From an uncultured Clostridia bacterium (GTDB lineage: Bacteria > Bacillota > Clostridia > Christensenellales > CAG-314), in contig CANQPI010000006.1 in the NCBI GenBank assembly GCA_947625725.1, forward strand, positions 16,383 to 80,382: a stretch of DNA of 64,000 bases, in the 5' to 3' direction. A program made the position numbers and the translations under genes. Numbering within the stretch: position 1 is the stretch's first letter; each line of letters begins with the position of its first letter. The notes under the pieces are model-generated. The model made no database searches and was not told the DNA's origin. It saw nothing but the letters and a program-made list of their open reading frames with translations. Positions 24,389 through 34,846 of this stretch are shown piece after piece.

Positions 24389-25334
24389 GCAACTTTTTGC
24401 CAACGGCAGAATAGCGGTGATGTCCACGCGACTGCTCACCAAGGACAAGTACTTGCGCCTTGCGGAGTGCAACAGTCTTGCCGAAGCGATCAAAGTACTC
24501 GTCGAGTGCGGTTTGGGCGACGCTTCTGCGGCGCAACCCAACGACTACGAGCAACTTTTGCGCGTCGAAACGGACAAAACGCTTGCCTCTCTCCGAGAAC
24601 TTTGCACCAACGTCAAGGTGTTGCGCTATTTGCTGTGCAAGTACGACTACCACAACGCCAAAGTGTTGATGAAGGGCAAGTATATGCGGCAGGACTTTGT
24701 TTCGCTTTGCTTTGACGGGGCGACTTATTCCGCCGAGCAGATGCGCGACGATTTTGCGGAGGACAACTACGGCAACTATTCCAAATACATGGCTGACGCT
24801 TGCGACGACGTGGACGCGGAGTTCGCTAACGGCAACCGCGCTCCGCAGACCGTGGACAGGATACTCGACAAGGCGTGTCTGGCGGAGATGTCGCGCTTGG
24901 CAAAGTCGTCGGGTTCGCAACTTGTCGTCAAGTTGTGCGACCTGCACGTCAACGCTACCAATTTGACGCTCGTTCAGCGTTTCAAACAGGCGGGTTTCTC
25001 CTCCGAAACGCTCGGCGAGTGGATAGCGGACGGCGGCAGTATCAAGCGCGCAACGCTGTTGGGATTGTTCGAGGGCGCGTCGCCCGACGACCTGTCGGAG
25101 CGGTATCGCAACTTGTACCGACGCGACGTCGTTCAACAGGAGAGTTACGTCAAGCGGTTGCGCAACGATTTGGTGAGGGACTATGCCGACCCAATGACGG
25201 TGCAACCCGCGTTGGAGTACTTTTTTGCCAAGATCGACGAGGTAGACTTGGTACGTCGCGTTTTGACGGAGGTCAAAAACGGCACGGACAAGGACAAAAT
25301 AAAGGAATATATCAATCAATGCCTAACAAGATAG
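24378..25334 (+). CDS. ntpC: V-type ATPase subunit C (rotor-stalk connector, d-like)
   Basis: A 318-residue, all-helical subunit that caps the proteolipid ring and carries the central stalk. The VATPase C/AC39 pattern is present with MSTRLLTKDKYLRLAE at the start and VLRYLLCKYDYHNAKVLMKGKY in the first third. The ORF track starts at 24351; ATG 24378 with GGGAG just upstream is correct and overlaps ntpE. The end overlaps subunit F by 16 bases, a sign of coupled translation. Confidence 0.92.
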   Translation: MSSEQLFANGRIAVMSTRLLTKDKYLRLAECNSLAEAIKVLVECGLGDASAAQPNDYEQLLRVETDKTLASLRELCTNVKVLRYLLCKYDYHNAKVLMKGKYMRQDFVSLCFDGATYSAEQMRDDFAEDNYGNYSKYMADACDDVDAEFANGNRAPQTVDRILDKACLAEMSRLAKSSGSQLVVKLCDLHVNATNLTLVQRFKQAGFSSETLGEWIADGGSIKRATLLGLFEGASPDDLSERYRNLYRRDVVQQESYVKRLRNDLVRDYADPMTVQPALEYFFAKIDEVDLVRRVLTEVKNGTDKDKIKEYINQCLTR

Positions 25335-25648
25335 CAGTTATAGGAGATAAAGACAGCGTATTGGCGTTCCGCGCGGTGGGCGTGGAGGTTTTTGACGCTA
25401 CCACAGCCGAACAGGCGCAGTCGCTTGTCAAAAAGACGATCGCCGATCGCTACGCAGTGGTGTTCATTGCGGAAGATCTTGCCGAGCAAATTCCCGAAAC
25501 TCTCCAAAAAGCCAAATTGCAGACTTATCCCGCGATAGTACCCATTCCGACGGGCGTTGCGCCCAGCGGTTTCGGAATGCAGGGGATCAAGAGCGACGTG
25601 GAAAAGGCTATCGGAGTAGATATCATTTTCAACAAAGAGGACAAATAA
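25319..25648 (+). CDS. ntpG: V-type ATPase subunit F
   Basis: A 109-residue central-stalk subunit with the small alpha/beta fold: start [22 protein letters not shown], then [14 protein letters not shown] and YPAIVPIPT. Length is normal. It overlaps subunit C at its start and shares one base with subunit A at its end (TAATG). The ORF track buries it in the longer frame from 24875. Named ntpG in the Enterococcus hirae scheme, AtpF in others. Confidence 0.93.
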   Translation: MPNKIAVIGDKDSVLAFRAVGVEVFDATTAEQAQSLVKKTIADRYAVVFIAEDLAEQIPETLQKAKLQTYPAIVPIPTGVAPSGFGMQGIKSDVEKAIGVDIIFNKEDK

Positions 25649-27402
25649 TGATTGGAAAAATAACAAAGGTCAGCGGACCGTTGATCGTCGCCGAGGGACT
25701 TGCCGACGTGGAAATGTACGACGTCGTCAAAGTTTCGGACAAAAAACTGATCGGAGAAGTGATCGAACTGAGAGATGACAAAGCCAGCATACAGGTCTAC
25801 GAGGAAACGGGCGGTTTGACCGTCGGCGATCCTGTGGAGTCTACCGGCGCGCCCCTTTCCGTAGAACTCGGACCGGGTCTTATCGAAAGTATTTTCGACG
25901 GTATCCAACGTCCGCTCAACATTTTGATGGCGGTCGCGGGCAACCGTATTGCGCGCGGCATAGAAGTAAACGCGCTGGATCGCAACCGCAAGTGGCACTT
26001 TGTACCCGTCCGCAAGGCGGGCGAACGCGTTACTGCGGGCGACGTTATCGGCACCGTGCAGGAAACGCCCGTCGTTTTGCACAAGATCATGGTACCCGTC
26101 GGCATGGAGGGCACGCTCGATTTCGTTCGCGAAGAGGGCGACTACACCGTTACGGAGTTGATCGCCCAAGTGGACGGGCGGGACGTCGCCATGATGCAAC
26201 GTTGGCCCGTGCGCAAAGGACGTCCCTACAAATCCAAGATGTCGCCCGACTTTCCCATGGTGACGGGTCAACGGGTTATAGACACGTTGTTCCCCATTGC
26301 CAAGGGCGGCGCGGCGGCAGTCCCCGGACCTTTCGGCAGCGGCAAAACGGTAGTTCAGCACCAACTTGCCAAATGGGCTGACGCGGACATAATCGTTTAC
26401 GTGGGCTGCGGCGAACGCGGCAACGAAATGACGGACGTTTTGCGCGAGTTCCCCGAACTCAAAGACCCCCGCACGGGCGAGCCTTTGATGAAGCGCACCG
26501 TGCTTATCGCCAACACCAGCGACATGCCCGTCGCCGCGCGAGAAGCGAGCATATACACGGGCATAACCATTGCGGAGTACTTCCGCGACATGGGTTACGA
26601 CGTGGCTATCATGGCGGACAGCACCTCGCGTTGGGCGGAGGCGTTGCGCGAGATGAGCGGACGTCTGGAAGAAATGCCGGGCGAGGAGGGTTATCCTGCT
26701 TATCTTGCCAGCCGTATAGCCGAGTTCTACGAGCGCGCGGGTATCGTCAACGTTTTGGGTAGCGGCAACACCGTGGGATCTATTTCCGCGATAGGCGCGG
26801 TTTCTCCTCCCGGAGGCGACCTGTCCGAGCCTGTCAGTCAGGCGACGTTGCGTATCGTCAAGGTGTTTTGGGGGTTGTCGGCGCAACTTGCGTATCGTCG
26901 TCACTTCCCCGCGATCGATTGGCTTACAAGTTACTCCCTCTACGACGACAAGTTGGAAAATTGGTATTCCGAGCATGTCGCGGAGGATTTCAACAGCCTC
27001 AAAACGGAACTCAGTTTTGTTTTGCAGGAAGAAAATCAACTCAACGAAATAGTGCGCTTGGTGGGTATGGACGCCCTCGGCGCGCGGGACAGACTTACAA
27101 TGGAAACGGCAAAGTCCATTCGCGAGGACTATCTTCACCAAAACGCTTTCCACGACGTGGATACCTATACCTCGCTGGAAAAGCAGTACAAAATGATGAA
27201 ACTCATTTTGGGATTTTATCACGAGGCGTTGGACGCGCTGGACAAGGGCGTGGAACTGAACGATCTGCTCGGTTTGCCCGTTCGCGAACAAATCGGTCGT
27301 AGCAAGTACATAGAGGAAACGCACCTCGACAGGTTTGACGAAATCATGCGCAATATCAAAAAGCAAATCAACGCGCTTGCAAGCGGAGGGGACAATGCTT
27401 AA
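25648..27402 (+). CDS. ntpA: V-type ATPase catalytic subunit A
   Basis: A 584-residue catalytic subunit. The P-loop [17 protein letters not shown] starts at about residue 228; the family's extra non-homologous insert precedes it (about residues 115-185). The Walker B and catalytic region has [16 protein letters not shown] with the catalytic Glu, and the conserved SVSPPGGD-like segment reads [13 protein letters not shown]. Length is normal. It overlaps subunit F and subunit B (8 bases), so the head subunits are translationally coupled. Confidence 0.97.
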   Translation: MIGKITKVSGPLIVAEGLADVEMYDVVKVSDKKLIGEVIELRDDKASIQVYEETGGLTVGDPVESTGAPLSVELGPGLIESIFDGIQRPLNILMAVAGNRIARGIEVNALDRNRKWHFVPVRKAGERVTAGDVIGTVQETPVVLHKIMVPVGMEGTLDFVREEGDYTVTELIAQVDGRDVAMMQRWPVRKGRPYKSKMSPDFPMVTGQRVIDTLFPIAKGGAAAVPGPFGSGKTVVQHQLAKWADADIIVYVGCGERGNEMTDVLREFPELKDPRTGEPLMKRTVLIANTSDMPVAAREASIYTGITIAEYFRDMGYDVAIMADSTSRWAEALREMSGRLEEMPGEEGYPAYLASRIAEFYERAGIVNVLGSGNTVGSISAIGAVSPPGGDLSEPVSQATLRIVKVFWGLSAQLAYRRHFPAIDWLTSYSLYDDKLENWYSEHVAEDFNSLKTELSFVLQEENQLNEIVRLVGMDALGARDRLTMETAKSIREDYLHQNAFHDVDTYTSLEKQYKMMKLILGFYHEALDALDKGVELNDLLGLPVREQIGRSKYIEETHLDRFDEIMRNIKKQINALASGGDNA

Positions 27403-28777
27403 AGAATACAAAACAATTCGCGAAGTGGTCGGACCGCTCATGTTGGTAGACCACGTTAGCGGAGTCAGTTACAACGAACTTGTGGAGATCAAACAGGAAA
27501 ACGGCGAAACCCGCAAGGGCAAAGTGTTGGAGATCAACGGCGACCGTGCGCTCGTACAGTTGTTCGAGGGTACGCAGGGACTCAAAATTTCCACCGCAAA
27601 GGCGCGCTTTTTGGGTAGGAGTCTGGAATTGGCTGTCAGCGAAGATATGCTCGGACGCGTGTTCAACGGCATGGGCGAGCCTATCGACGGCGGCGCGCCC
27701 GTCATAGCGGACGAGCGGTTGGACATCAACGGACAGCCCATCAACCCCTACGCGCGCGATTACCCCAACGAATTTATTCAGACGGGCATTTCGGCGATAG
27801 ACGGACTCAACACCCTTGTGCGCGGACAAAAGTTGCCCGTATTCAGCGCAAGCGGTTTGCCGCACGCGCAACTTGCCGCGCAGATCGCTCGTCAGGCGCG
27901 CGTTCTCGGCGACGACGAAAAGTTTGCCGTGGTATTCGGCGCGATAGGCATCACCTACGAGGAAGCCGACTACTTCATCAAGGATTTCAACAAAACGGGC
28001 GCGATCGAGCGTACCGTGATGTTCATCAACCTTGCCAACGACCCCGCGATAGAGCGTATTTCCACTCCCCGCATGGCGTTGACCGCCGCGGAGTATCTCG
28101 CTTTCGAAAAGGGCATGCAAGTGTTGGTGATCTTGACGGACATCACCAACTACGCCGAGGCATTGCGCGAAACGTCCGCCGCCCGCAAGGAAGTCCCCGG
28201 ACGTCGCGGCTATCCCGGCTATATGTACACCGACCTCGCGCAAATTTACGAACGCGCGGGACGTATCCACGGGCTCAAAGGCAGCATAACGCAAATACCC
28301 ATTTTGTCCATGCCCGAGGACGACAAAACGCACCCAATACCCGACCTTACGGGGTACATAACCGAGGGACAGATCATTTTGTCCCGCGAGTTGTACAAGC
28401 GCGGCTACAATCCGCCGATAGACGTGTTGCCCAGCCTTTCCCGTTTGAAAGACAAGGGTATCGGCGCGGGCAAAACGCGCGAGGATCACGCCGCCACAAT
28501 GAACCAATTGTTTTCCGCTTACGCGCAGGGAAAGGAAGCAAAGGAATTGTCGGCGATTTTGGGCGAGGCGGCGTTGTCCGAAGTGGACAAACTGTACGCC
28601 AAGTTCGCCGCCGAATTTGAAAAGCGTTACGTCGCGCAGGGCTTCAATACCAACCGTTCGATAGAGCAAACTCTCGACCTGGGGTGGGAATTGTTGGGCA
28701 TTTTGCCGCGCAGCGAACTCAAACGTATTTCGGAAGAAATGTTGGACAAGTACTACAAACCTGCGCAAGTGGAGTAG
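27395..28777 (+). CDS. ntpB: V-type ATPase non-catalytic subunit B
   Basis: A 460-residue head subunit. It has the family fold but no P-loop, with [18 protein letters not shown] in its place, and the conserved [16 protein letters not shown]. It supplies the Arg finger to subunit A. The ORF track starts at 27335; ATG 27395 gives the normal [15 protein letters not shown] and has GCGGAGGGGAC upstream. Length is normal for the family. Confidence 0.97.
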   Translation: MLKEYKTIREVVGPLMLVDHVSGVSYNELVEIKQENGETRKGKVLEINGDRALVQLFEGTQGLKISTAKARFLGRSLELAVSEDMLGRVFNGMGEPIDGGAPVIADERLDINGQPINPYARDYPNEFIQTGISAIDGLNTLVRGQKLPVFSASGLPHAQLAAQIARQARVLGDDEKFAVVFGAIGITYEEADYFIKDFNKTGAIERTVMFINLANDPAIERISTPRMALTAAEYLAFEKGMQVLVILTDITNYAEALRETSAARKEVPGRRGYPGYMYTDLAQIYERAGRIHGLKGSITQIPILSMPEDDKTHPIPDLTGYITEGQIILSRELYKRGYNPPIDVLPSLSRLKDKGIGAGKTREDHAATMNQLFSAYAQGKEAKELSAILGEAALSEVDKLYAKFAAEFEKRYVAQGFNTNRSIEQTLDLGWELLGILPRSELKRISEEMLDKYYKPAQVE

Positions 28778-28781
28778 AGCG

Positions 28782-29405
28782 ATGTCGGTAATGAACGTCA
28801 ACCCCACCCGTATGGAAATGAAACGCCTCATCGGGCGTTTGAAAACGGCAACTCGGGGACACAAATTGCTCAAAGACAAAACGGACGAAATGATCCGCCG
28901 TTTCATATCCCTCGCCGAGGAGAACAAACGCCTGCGCGAACAAACCGAGCAGGAACTTTGCAGCGCGTTGCAAGCCTTTGCGCAAGCGCGTTGCACAACG
29001 GACGGACGCGTGGTGGAGGAGGCTGTCATGATGCCCTCGCGCACGGTAACGCTTACCTGTTCCAAGCGCAAAGTAATGGGCGTGGATGTGCCGTCTATGC
29101 AAGTCAGCGACAGCGGCGGCGAACTGTATCCGTATAGTTTTTTGTCCGTGACAAGTCAGTTGGACGACTCGGTGCGCGGGCTAAACAACGTGTTGCTCAA
29201 ACTCGTGCGCCTTGCCGAAACGGAAAAAACCTGCAACATGCTCGCGGAAGAAATCGAAAAAAACAAACGCCGCGTCAACGCGTTGGAAAACATAATGATT
29301 CCGCAACTTACCGAAACCATAAATTACATCAAAATGAAGTTGGACGAGAGCGAACGCGCCGCCACCGTCCGCTTGATGAAAGTAAAGGATATTATAAACA
29401 AATAG
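28782..29405 (+). CDS. ntpD: V-type ATPase subunit D (central rotor shaft)
   Basis: A 207-residue coiled-coil rotor shaft. The start NVNPTRMEMKRLIGRLKTA and KGHKLLKDKTDEM-like centre (GHKLLKDKTDEMIRRF) are family signatures, and the two long helices at either end form the shaft. It is the last gene of the nine-gene operon in the Enterococcus hirae order (F, I, K, E, C, G, A, B, D), and a terminator follows at 29421. Confidence 0.95.
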   Translation: MSVMNVNPTRMEMKRLIGRLKTATRGHKLLKDKTDEMIRRFISLAEENKRLREQTEQELCSALQAFAQARCTTDGRVVEEAVMMPSRTVTLTCSKRKVMGVDVPSMQVSDSGGELYPYSFLSVTSQLDDSVRGLNNVLLKLVRLAETEKTCNMLAEEIEKNKRRVNALENIMIPQLTETINYIKMKLDESERAATVRLMKVKDIINK

Positions 29406-29420
29406 TAACTATTTGGCAAC

Positions 29421-29458
29421 AAGCCTTTGCCCCTTTGTCGGGACAAAGGCTTTTTTTC
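29421..29458 (+). terminator. Terminator of the V-ATPase operon
   Basis: AAGCCTTTG (29421-29429) pairs with CAAAGGCTT (29444-29452), followed by a run of T. It lies against the convergent LysR gene. Confidence 0.8.
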
Positions 29459-30353
29459 AATTTGTTCCGCGCGCGTCTTGCGTAACCATGCGGAACATCT
29501 CGCGCGAGGCGGGCGTTTGCGGCAGGTGAGGATTTGTCACCAAACAAACTTTGCGGCTGGGGAACGGTTGCTCAAACGGTATCCGAACCAATTCTCCGCG
29601 AGCAATATCCTCTCGCGCCATCGGCTCGGGTGCAAACGCCAATCCCAAACCGTTGCGCACCGTCAGTATCATCAAGTTTGCCCCGTCCGACTCGATGTCG
29701 GGCGCAAGCGTCACGCCGTAGTCGGCAAACCAATCGTTCAAAAACTGCCTCAACTGCATGCCTTTGCGCAAAGTCACAAAGGGATAGAGAAAGATCGTTT
29801 CGACGTTCAAACCCTTTTCGGCGAGAAAGGCGTACTCCTTGCCGCCTATCAACACATCCTGAAATCGCAACAGATCCGTCGTTACCATAGGTTTGTTTAC
29901 CGTGCAGGGAGTAGTTACAAACGCCAGATCCACGCGCCCGTTCTCCAAGTTGCTCACGGTGGTGTGAGTAGAACCCGTCCATATTTTGAGTTTGACCTTG
30001 GGGTATTTGTTGCGAAATTTGTTCAAAAATTCAAACAAGTAACAAGTCAGCGCAGTGACCGTCGCCCCGATGTAGACCGTTCCGCCCTCCACGCTGCCGT
30101 TTTGTTGCAACGTTTCTTCCGCCTTGACAAGGTGATCGCAGGCAACGCTCACGTATTCGTACAGCAGTTCCCCCTCGTGAGTGAATTCCACGCCCTTTTT
30201 TGTGCGAACAAACAGCCGACAGTTCAGTTCCGACTCCATATTTTGTATAACGCGCGTTACCGCGGGCTGGCTGGAATACAATTCTTCGGCGGCGCGCGTA
30301 ATGTTTTTGTGTTTGCCCACACAGTAAAAAATTTTGTAATATTCGTAGTTCAT
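29457..30353 (-). CDS. LysR-family transcriptional regulator
   Basis: A 298-residue LysR-type regulator. The N-terminal helix-turn-helix is clear (NYEYYKIFYCVGKHKNITRAAEEL, then SSQPAVTRVIQNME), followed by the effector-binding domain from about residue 90 (GTVYIGATVTALTCYLFEFL). GAGGA precedes the ATG. It diverges from the malic enzyme gene across a 146-base AT-rich gap, the usual layout when LysR controls its neighbour. The effector cannot be read from sequence. Confidence 0.88.
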   Translation of the reverse strand: MNYEYYKIFYCVGKHKNITRAAEELYSSQPAVTRVIQNMESELNCRLFVRTKKGVEFTHEGELLYEYVSVACDHLVKAEETLQQNGSVEGGTVYIGATVTALTCYLFEFLNKFRNKYPKVKLKIWTGSTHTTVSNLENGRVDLAFVTTPCTVNKPMVTTDLLRFQDVLIGGKEYAFLAEKGLNVETIFLYPFVTLRKGMQLRQFLNDWFADYGVTLAPDIESDGANLMILTVRNGLGLAFAPEPMAREDIARGELVRIPFEQPFPSRKVCLVTNPHLPQTPASREMFRMVTQDARGTN

Positions 30354-30499
30354 CTAGTCCTCTTTCATATCAAATTGTTATTACAAGCATATTATCTTAT
30401 CATTTTATATTATACTTCACCAAGTTTATAATGTAAAGGGGGAAATTTTCGATTTCTTCAAAAAAATTGCAAAAAATACCTTTTGGGAGATGTTTAACA

Positions 30500-31678
30500 A
30501 TGGATTACAGACAACTTTCGTTACAAAAACATGCCGAATGGCGAGGAAAGATCGAAACCGTTGCGCGTGTGCCTGTGGACAGCAAGGACGACCTGTCGTT
30601 GGCGTACACCCCGGGAGTGGCTGAGCCTTGCCTTGCGATACAAGCCGACGTCAACAAGAGTTTCGACCTCACGCGCCGTTGGAACACCGTACCCGTGATC
30701 ACCGACGGAACGGCGGTTTTGGGGCTTGGCGACATCGGAGCGGAAGCGGGCATGCCCGTAATGGAGGGGAAGTGCGCGTTGTTCAAGGCGTTCGGTAACG
30801 TGGACGCGTTTCCCATCTGTATCCGTAGCAAAGACGCCGAGGAGATCATCAAGACAATTGAGTTGATCGCGGGTTCTTTCGGCGGTATCAATTTGGAAGA
30901 TATTTCCGCGCCGCGTTGTTTCGAAATCGAAAAGCGGCTCAAACAGGATCTGGACATACCCGTTTTTCACGACGACCAACACGGCACTGCGATAGTGACC
31001 GCCGCGGCGTTGATCAACGCTCTCAAATTGGCAAACAAGCAACTCGACCAAATCAAAGTTGTGATCAACGGTCCCGGTTCGGCGGGAATAGCCATTGCGC
31101 GTTTCCTGTTGGCGTTCGGCGTCAAAGATATTTCGCTGTGCGGTATCGACGGCTTGTTGGTGGAGGGCGATCCCTCTCTCAACCCCGCCCAACGCGAGAT
31201 CGCCAAGTTGACAAACCTTTCTCGCAAGCGCGGCAGTCTTAAAGACGGTTTGGCGGGAGCGGACGTGTTGATAGGCGTGTCGGTGGGCAACTGCGTGACA
31301 AAGGATATGATCCGCGTCATGGCGGACAAAGCCATTGTGTTTGTGTGCGCCAATCCCGTGCCCGAGATCAACCCCGTTGACGCTCTGGACGCGGGCGCGT
31401 TCATTGTGGGTACGGGTTCGTCGGAGTACGCCAACCAAATCAACAACGTGCTTGTGTTCCCCGGATTGTTCCGCGGGGCGTTGGACGTTCGCGCCGCCAC
31501 GGTAAACCTCCAAATGATGATGGCGGCTTCTCTCGGCATTGCTCAATGCGTTTCGGAGGACGAACTCGCAACAGATTACATCTTGCCCAAGGCTTGGGAC
31601 AAACGCGCGCACGAGGCTGTCGCAAAGGCTGTCGCCCAAGCGGCAATCGATACGGGCGTATCCAAACTGTACAGGTAA
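30500..31678 (+). CDS. NAD(P)-dependent malic enzyme
   Basis: A 392-residue short-type malic enzyme converting malate to pyruvate and CO2 with reduction of NAD(P). Motifs: LAYTPGVAEPC, TDGTAVLGLGDIG, metal-binding DDQHGTA, and the Rossmann GPGSAGIAIA near residue 190. The ORF track starts at 30467; ATG 30500 gives the typical MDYRQLSLQKHAEWRGK, with GGGAGATG upstream. A TATAAT box at 30427-30432 has a poor -35 (TTTATA), which suits activation by the divergent LysR protein (inference). Its pyruvate can feed NifJ at 45290. Confidence 0.93.
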   Translation: MDYRQLSLQKHAEWRGKIETVARVPVDSKDDLSLAYTPGVAEPCLAIQADVNKSFDLTRRWNTVPVITDGTAVLGLGDIGAEAGMPVMEGKCALFKAFGNVDAFPICIRSKDAEEIIKTIELIAGSFGGINLEDISAPRCFEIEKRLKQDLDIPVFHDDQHGTAIVTAAALINALKLANKQLDQIKVVINGPGSAGIAIARFLLAFGVKDISLCGIDGLLVEGDPSLNPAQREIAKLTNLSRKRGSLKDGLAGADVLIGVSVGNCVTKDMIRVMADKAIVFVCANPVPEINPVDALDAGAFIVGTGSSEYANQINNVLVFPGLFRGALDVRAATVNLQMMMAASLGIAQCVSEDELATDYILPKAWDKRAHEAVAKAVAQAAIDTGVSKLYR

Positions 31679-31713
31679 AATTACAAAAAAACCTACCCCA
31701 TATTAGCAAAATT

Positions 31714-32886
31714 ATGAAAAAACACCGTATTTTGATCGCAATAGCAGTTATGTTCGTTTCGGCGACGATCGTTTTGGCAAGTTTTGCCGCGTGCAACAAG
31801 GAGGAGGGGCTTCCCTCGTGGGACTTGGAAACGGGACTCAAAGCCAAGTTCGACGACAACGGCAACTACGGCTATATACTCACCGTCAGCGGCAACGGTC
31901 CTATGCCCGACTACGCGCGCAAGGACGCCCCTTGGTATTCCAAGATGGGACGCGTGCAACAGATAGTGATAGAGGACGGCGTAACGCATATCGGCAGCAA
32001 CAGTTTTTTCGGGTGCGCCGCCAAGCAAATAACGTTGCCCGCCAGCGTTACAAGCGCGGGAGTCAACGCGTTTTCGCCCGATAGCGTTGTGTTTGCCTAC
32101 GCGTTGTTGGATTCGGGCGACGCCGATCTGTATTTGTTCAGCGAAAGCGCTCCCGTCAAAGAGGGCAACTATTGGCACTTTGTCGGCGGTCAACCTACCG
32201 CGTGGAAATTCTCCTACAAGGTCATGTTCGTCGGCAACAGTTTCACTTTCCGCGAGGACATTCCCAAACTGTTCGAACAGGCGGTAGAGAGTTTCGGCGA
32301 ACTGCAACTAGACGTTACCATGTTTGCGGAGAGCAGTTATCGCCTTGTTCAATGGGCGGACGCGTCGGATACCAACGGCAAAAAGTTGGACGCCGCGTTG
32401 CACTCTGCCGACGACTACGACATAGTTGTGTTGCAGGAACAAAGCAACCACCCCATCAACAATTTTGCCGAGTTCGAACAGGGCGCAAAAAAACTTGCGC
32501 AAAAGATACGTTCCACTCAGCAAAATTGCCGCGTCGCGCTGTATGCCACTTGGGGCTACGACCAAAGCGATCCCAAGTCGCAGTCTATCCCGACAATGGA
32601 AGCCAAGTTGCGTTCTGCCTACGCGCGCGTTGCGCAGGAACTTGACGCCGAGGTTTCGCAGGTGGGCGCGGCATTTAGCGAGGTATTTACGCGCTATCCC
32701 GATATTGCCCTCTACAACGAGGACAATCACCACCAAAGTTACGCGGGCGCAATGCTCGCCGCCTACGTGCATGCGGAAACATTGTTCGGTTTGGACGCGA
32801 GGGAGTGTCCCTTCGACGGGTCGTTGGATACGGCTACGGCAACGTTGCTCAAACAGGTTGCCCATTCTGTTGTAACTCAGTCTTGA
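31714..32886 (+). CDS. Secreted lipoprotein with LRR-like segment and SGNH/DUF4886-type hydrolase domain
   Basis: A 390-residue lipoprotein: signal with lipobox SFAAC (Cys about residue 27), then a short BspA-type leucine-rich segment (GVTHIGSNSFFGCAAKQITLPASV, about 85-120), then an SGNH-like domain with VMFVGNSFTFREDIPKL (block I, about 170), DIVVLQEQSNHP (about 240) and a late D-x-x-H-like EDNHHQSYAG. This is the DUF4886 layout; such proteins are esterase-like hydrolases acting outside the cell, substrate unknown. ATG 31714 begins the signal peptide; the upstream part of the ORF-track frame is a shadow of the malic enzyme gene. It opens a set of three exported proteins. Confidence 0.75.
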   Translation: MKKHRILIAIAVMFVSATIVLASFAACNKEEGLPSWDLETGLKAKFDDNGNYGYILTVSGNGPMPDYARKDAPWYSKMGRVQQIVIEDGVTHIGSNSFFGCAAKQITLPASVTSAGVNAFSPDSVVFAYALLDSGDADLYLFSESAPVKEGNYWHFVGGQPTAWKFSYKVMFVGNSFTFREDIPKLFEQAVESFGELQLDVTMFAESSYRLVQWADASDTNGKKLDAALHSADDYDIVVLQEQSNHPINNFAEFEQGAKKLAQKIRSTQQNCRVALYATWGYDQSDPKSQSIPTMEAKLRSAYARVAQELDAEVSQVGAAFSEVFTRYPDIALYNEDNHHQSYAGAMLAAYVHAETLFGLDARECPFDGSLDTATATLLKQVAHSVVTQS

Positions 32887-32922
32887 AAGACAGACTTATA
32901 AAATACAAACAAGGAGGAAACT

Positions 32923-34830
32923 ATGAAAAAACGCATTTGGTCTGTGGCGTTGGTCGCGCTGATGTGTTTGACGCTGTTTGCGGGTTGCGGACTTGTCAAA
33001 GGTCTGGAACGCGACATTCAGGTGACGGTGGTCGTAGAGGGCAAAACCTACGGTCCTTACACCGTCAACATCTTCAACAACGCCATTGTCCCCAATCCCC
33101 AGGAACTCGATCCGCCACTTGTAGTTGCGGACGGCATGCGCTTTGTGGGTTGGACGGCTAAACAAAATTGGCAGGATTTGGACGAAAGCGACGTGCAGAT
33201 CACTTCCAACCTGTATCTCATTCGTTACAACGAGGTCAAGGACTTTGCAGACGAGCAGGGCAACGTAACGTTATATCCCGTCGTTCGTCCGATCGTCCTC
33301 AAAGATTTGGTGGTGGCGTGGTACAACAAGGAGTCCACATCTCACCTCAATCAAGAAATCATGGACGGCTTCGAGAGCGATATGAGGGCTTTCATTGCAA
33401 GCAAGGGCTACGACGTGGACAATCTCGACATCGAAGTGAGAGGTTACGAGGGTAACGTCGGCGCAAGTTGCGGCGCAATCAAAAAAGACGGCGACGTAGA
33501 CATCATGGTAGGTTGGTCGTCTACAAGCAATCTCACGGGTACGGGCGGAATGGATCCCGCGGCGATACTCGTCAACACGGGCGACATCTACATCAATCCC
33601 GACGAGGGCGGTCGCTATGCCGCCAAATTGCAGAACAGAGAACTTGCCAATTTGGTATATCAATGGATACTCGATACCTATCAAAAGGTGATACACCCGA
33701 CAACTCTCACTCTCACCCCCTCTACCGCCGAGATCGAAGTGGGCAAATCGCAGGTATTCCAAGTGAGCGCAGAACCCTCGAACGCCAAAACGGACGTTAC
33801 TTGGTCGTCAAGCGACCAAAGCGTTGCTACGGTAGACAACGGCAGAGTTACCGCCGTCGCCACGGGTACTACAACGATAACCGCAACCTCTGCCTACAAC
33901 GGCAACGTCACTGCTACGGCAACGGTAACGGTAGTTGACCCCGTACCGACGGACAAGGAAACGCTCACGATCGCTTGGTACAACCTCGAAAAGACTTCGG
34001 GCTTGAACGAAACGTATATCGCGGGATATGTTGCCGCGCTCAAAGAGTACCTCGCAAACAAGGGCTACAACGACGACAATTTGGTGCTGGTAACAAGACC
34101 CTATGAGGGCGACGTCGCAACAAGTTGCGGCACTATAATGAGTGACGGCGACGTGGATATAATGCTCGGTTGGGGCAAAAATATCGGCACAACGGGCGGC
34201 ATGGCGGGACAATTTATCGACAACGTCGAAGGCGCAAAAATCAATCCCGACGTTTCGCGGTACGTAACTCGCTTGACCGACAGTTATCTTGTACGACTTG
34301 CTTTCTGGTGGACGGAACACACCTATATCGACGGTTTTGAGGGCGCAGAACCCGTCAAACCCATTGAAGACGGCACCAAGTTGGTAGTCGGTTGGTATTC
34401 CAAAACAGGCACTTCCGGTTTGACCGCCGACATGATGACGGCTGTTCAAACGGCGTTTACCGATTATCTCGTGTCGTTGGGCTACGATCAAACCAAGTTC
34501 CAAATTGAAATTCGCGATATAGGCGACGGAGGCGTAGCCGACGTAGGTAGTGCGGTCAACGCCGCAAATGACTACGACATTTTGTTCGGCATGGGCACAA
34601 ACATCACTACAACGGGCAAAATCGAAGTCAAACAGGGCGAAGAAACCAATCAATACCGCAAGGACGTAATAATGGGCGGCAAAGAGCGCAATATCGCTTG
34701 GTTGGAGATGTCCCAAAGCCCCTTGGCGGAGATAATGTGGAATTGGCTGTTCGGCACCGACTCGTCGGAAGCGTGGTTGAGTTCTGCACAAGCGCAGCAA
34801 ATTGGCTTCACCTATCCCGAAGCGGCTTAA
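32923..34830 (+). CDS. Lipoprotein with three tandem copies of an unknown domain and one Ig-like (Big_2) domain
   Basis: A 635-residue lipoprotein with lipobox LFAGC (Cys 22). After an InlB-repeat-like stretch (about 35-110) a domain of about 120 residues occurs three times, at about 128-255, 346-475 and 486-620. Each copy starts L-V/T-V/I-A/G-WY (LVVAWYNKESTS, LTIAWYNLEKTS, LVVGWYSKTGTS), contains a KGY or LGY turn, and has GDVDIMVGW, GDVDIMLGW or NDYDILFGM. A Big_2 immunoglobulin-like domain lies between copies 1 and 2 (about 262-345, TWSSSDQSVATVDNG). The alternating pattern recalls small periplasmic-binding-type folds, but I cannot name a ligand. GGAGGAAAC precedes the ATG. Confidence 0.75.
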   Translation: MKKRIWSVALVALMCLTLFAGCGLVKGLERDIQVTVVVEGKTYGPYTVNIFNNAIVPNPQELDPPLVVADGMRFVGWTAKQNWQDLDESDVQITSNLYLIRYNEVKDFADEQGNVTLYPVVRPIVLKDLVVAWYNKESTSHLNQEIMDGFESDMRAFIASKGYDVDNLDIEVRGYEGNVGASCGAIKKDGDVDIMVGWSSTSNLTGTGGMDPAAILVNTGDIYINPDEGGRYAAKLQNRELANLVYQWILDTYQKVIHPTTLTLTPSTAEIEVGKSQVFQVSAEPSNAKTDVTWSSSDQSVATVDNGRVTAVATGTTTITATSAYNGNVTATATVTVVDPVPTDKETLTIAWYNLEKTSGLNETYIAGYVAALKEYLANKGYNDDNLVLVTRPYEGDVATSCGTIMSDGDVDIMLGWGKNIGTTGGMAGQFIDNVEGAKINPDVSRYVTRLTDSYLVRLAFWWTEHTYIDGFEGAEPVKPIEDGTKLVVGWYSKTGTSGLTADMMTAVQTAFTDYLVSLGYDQTKFQIEIRDIGDGGVADVGSAVNAANDYDILFGMGTNITTTGKIEVKQGEETNQYRKDVIMGGKERNIAWLEMSQSPLAEIMWNWLFGTDSSEAWLSSAQAQQIGFTYPEAA

Positions 34831-34846
34831 CTAAGGAGGTAGCAAA

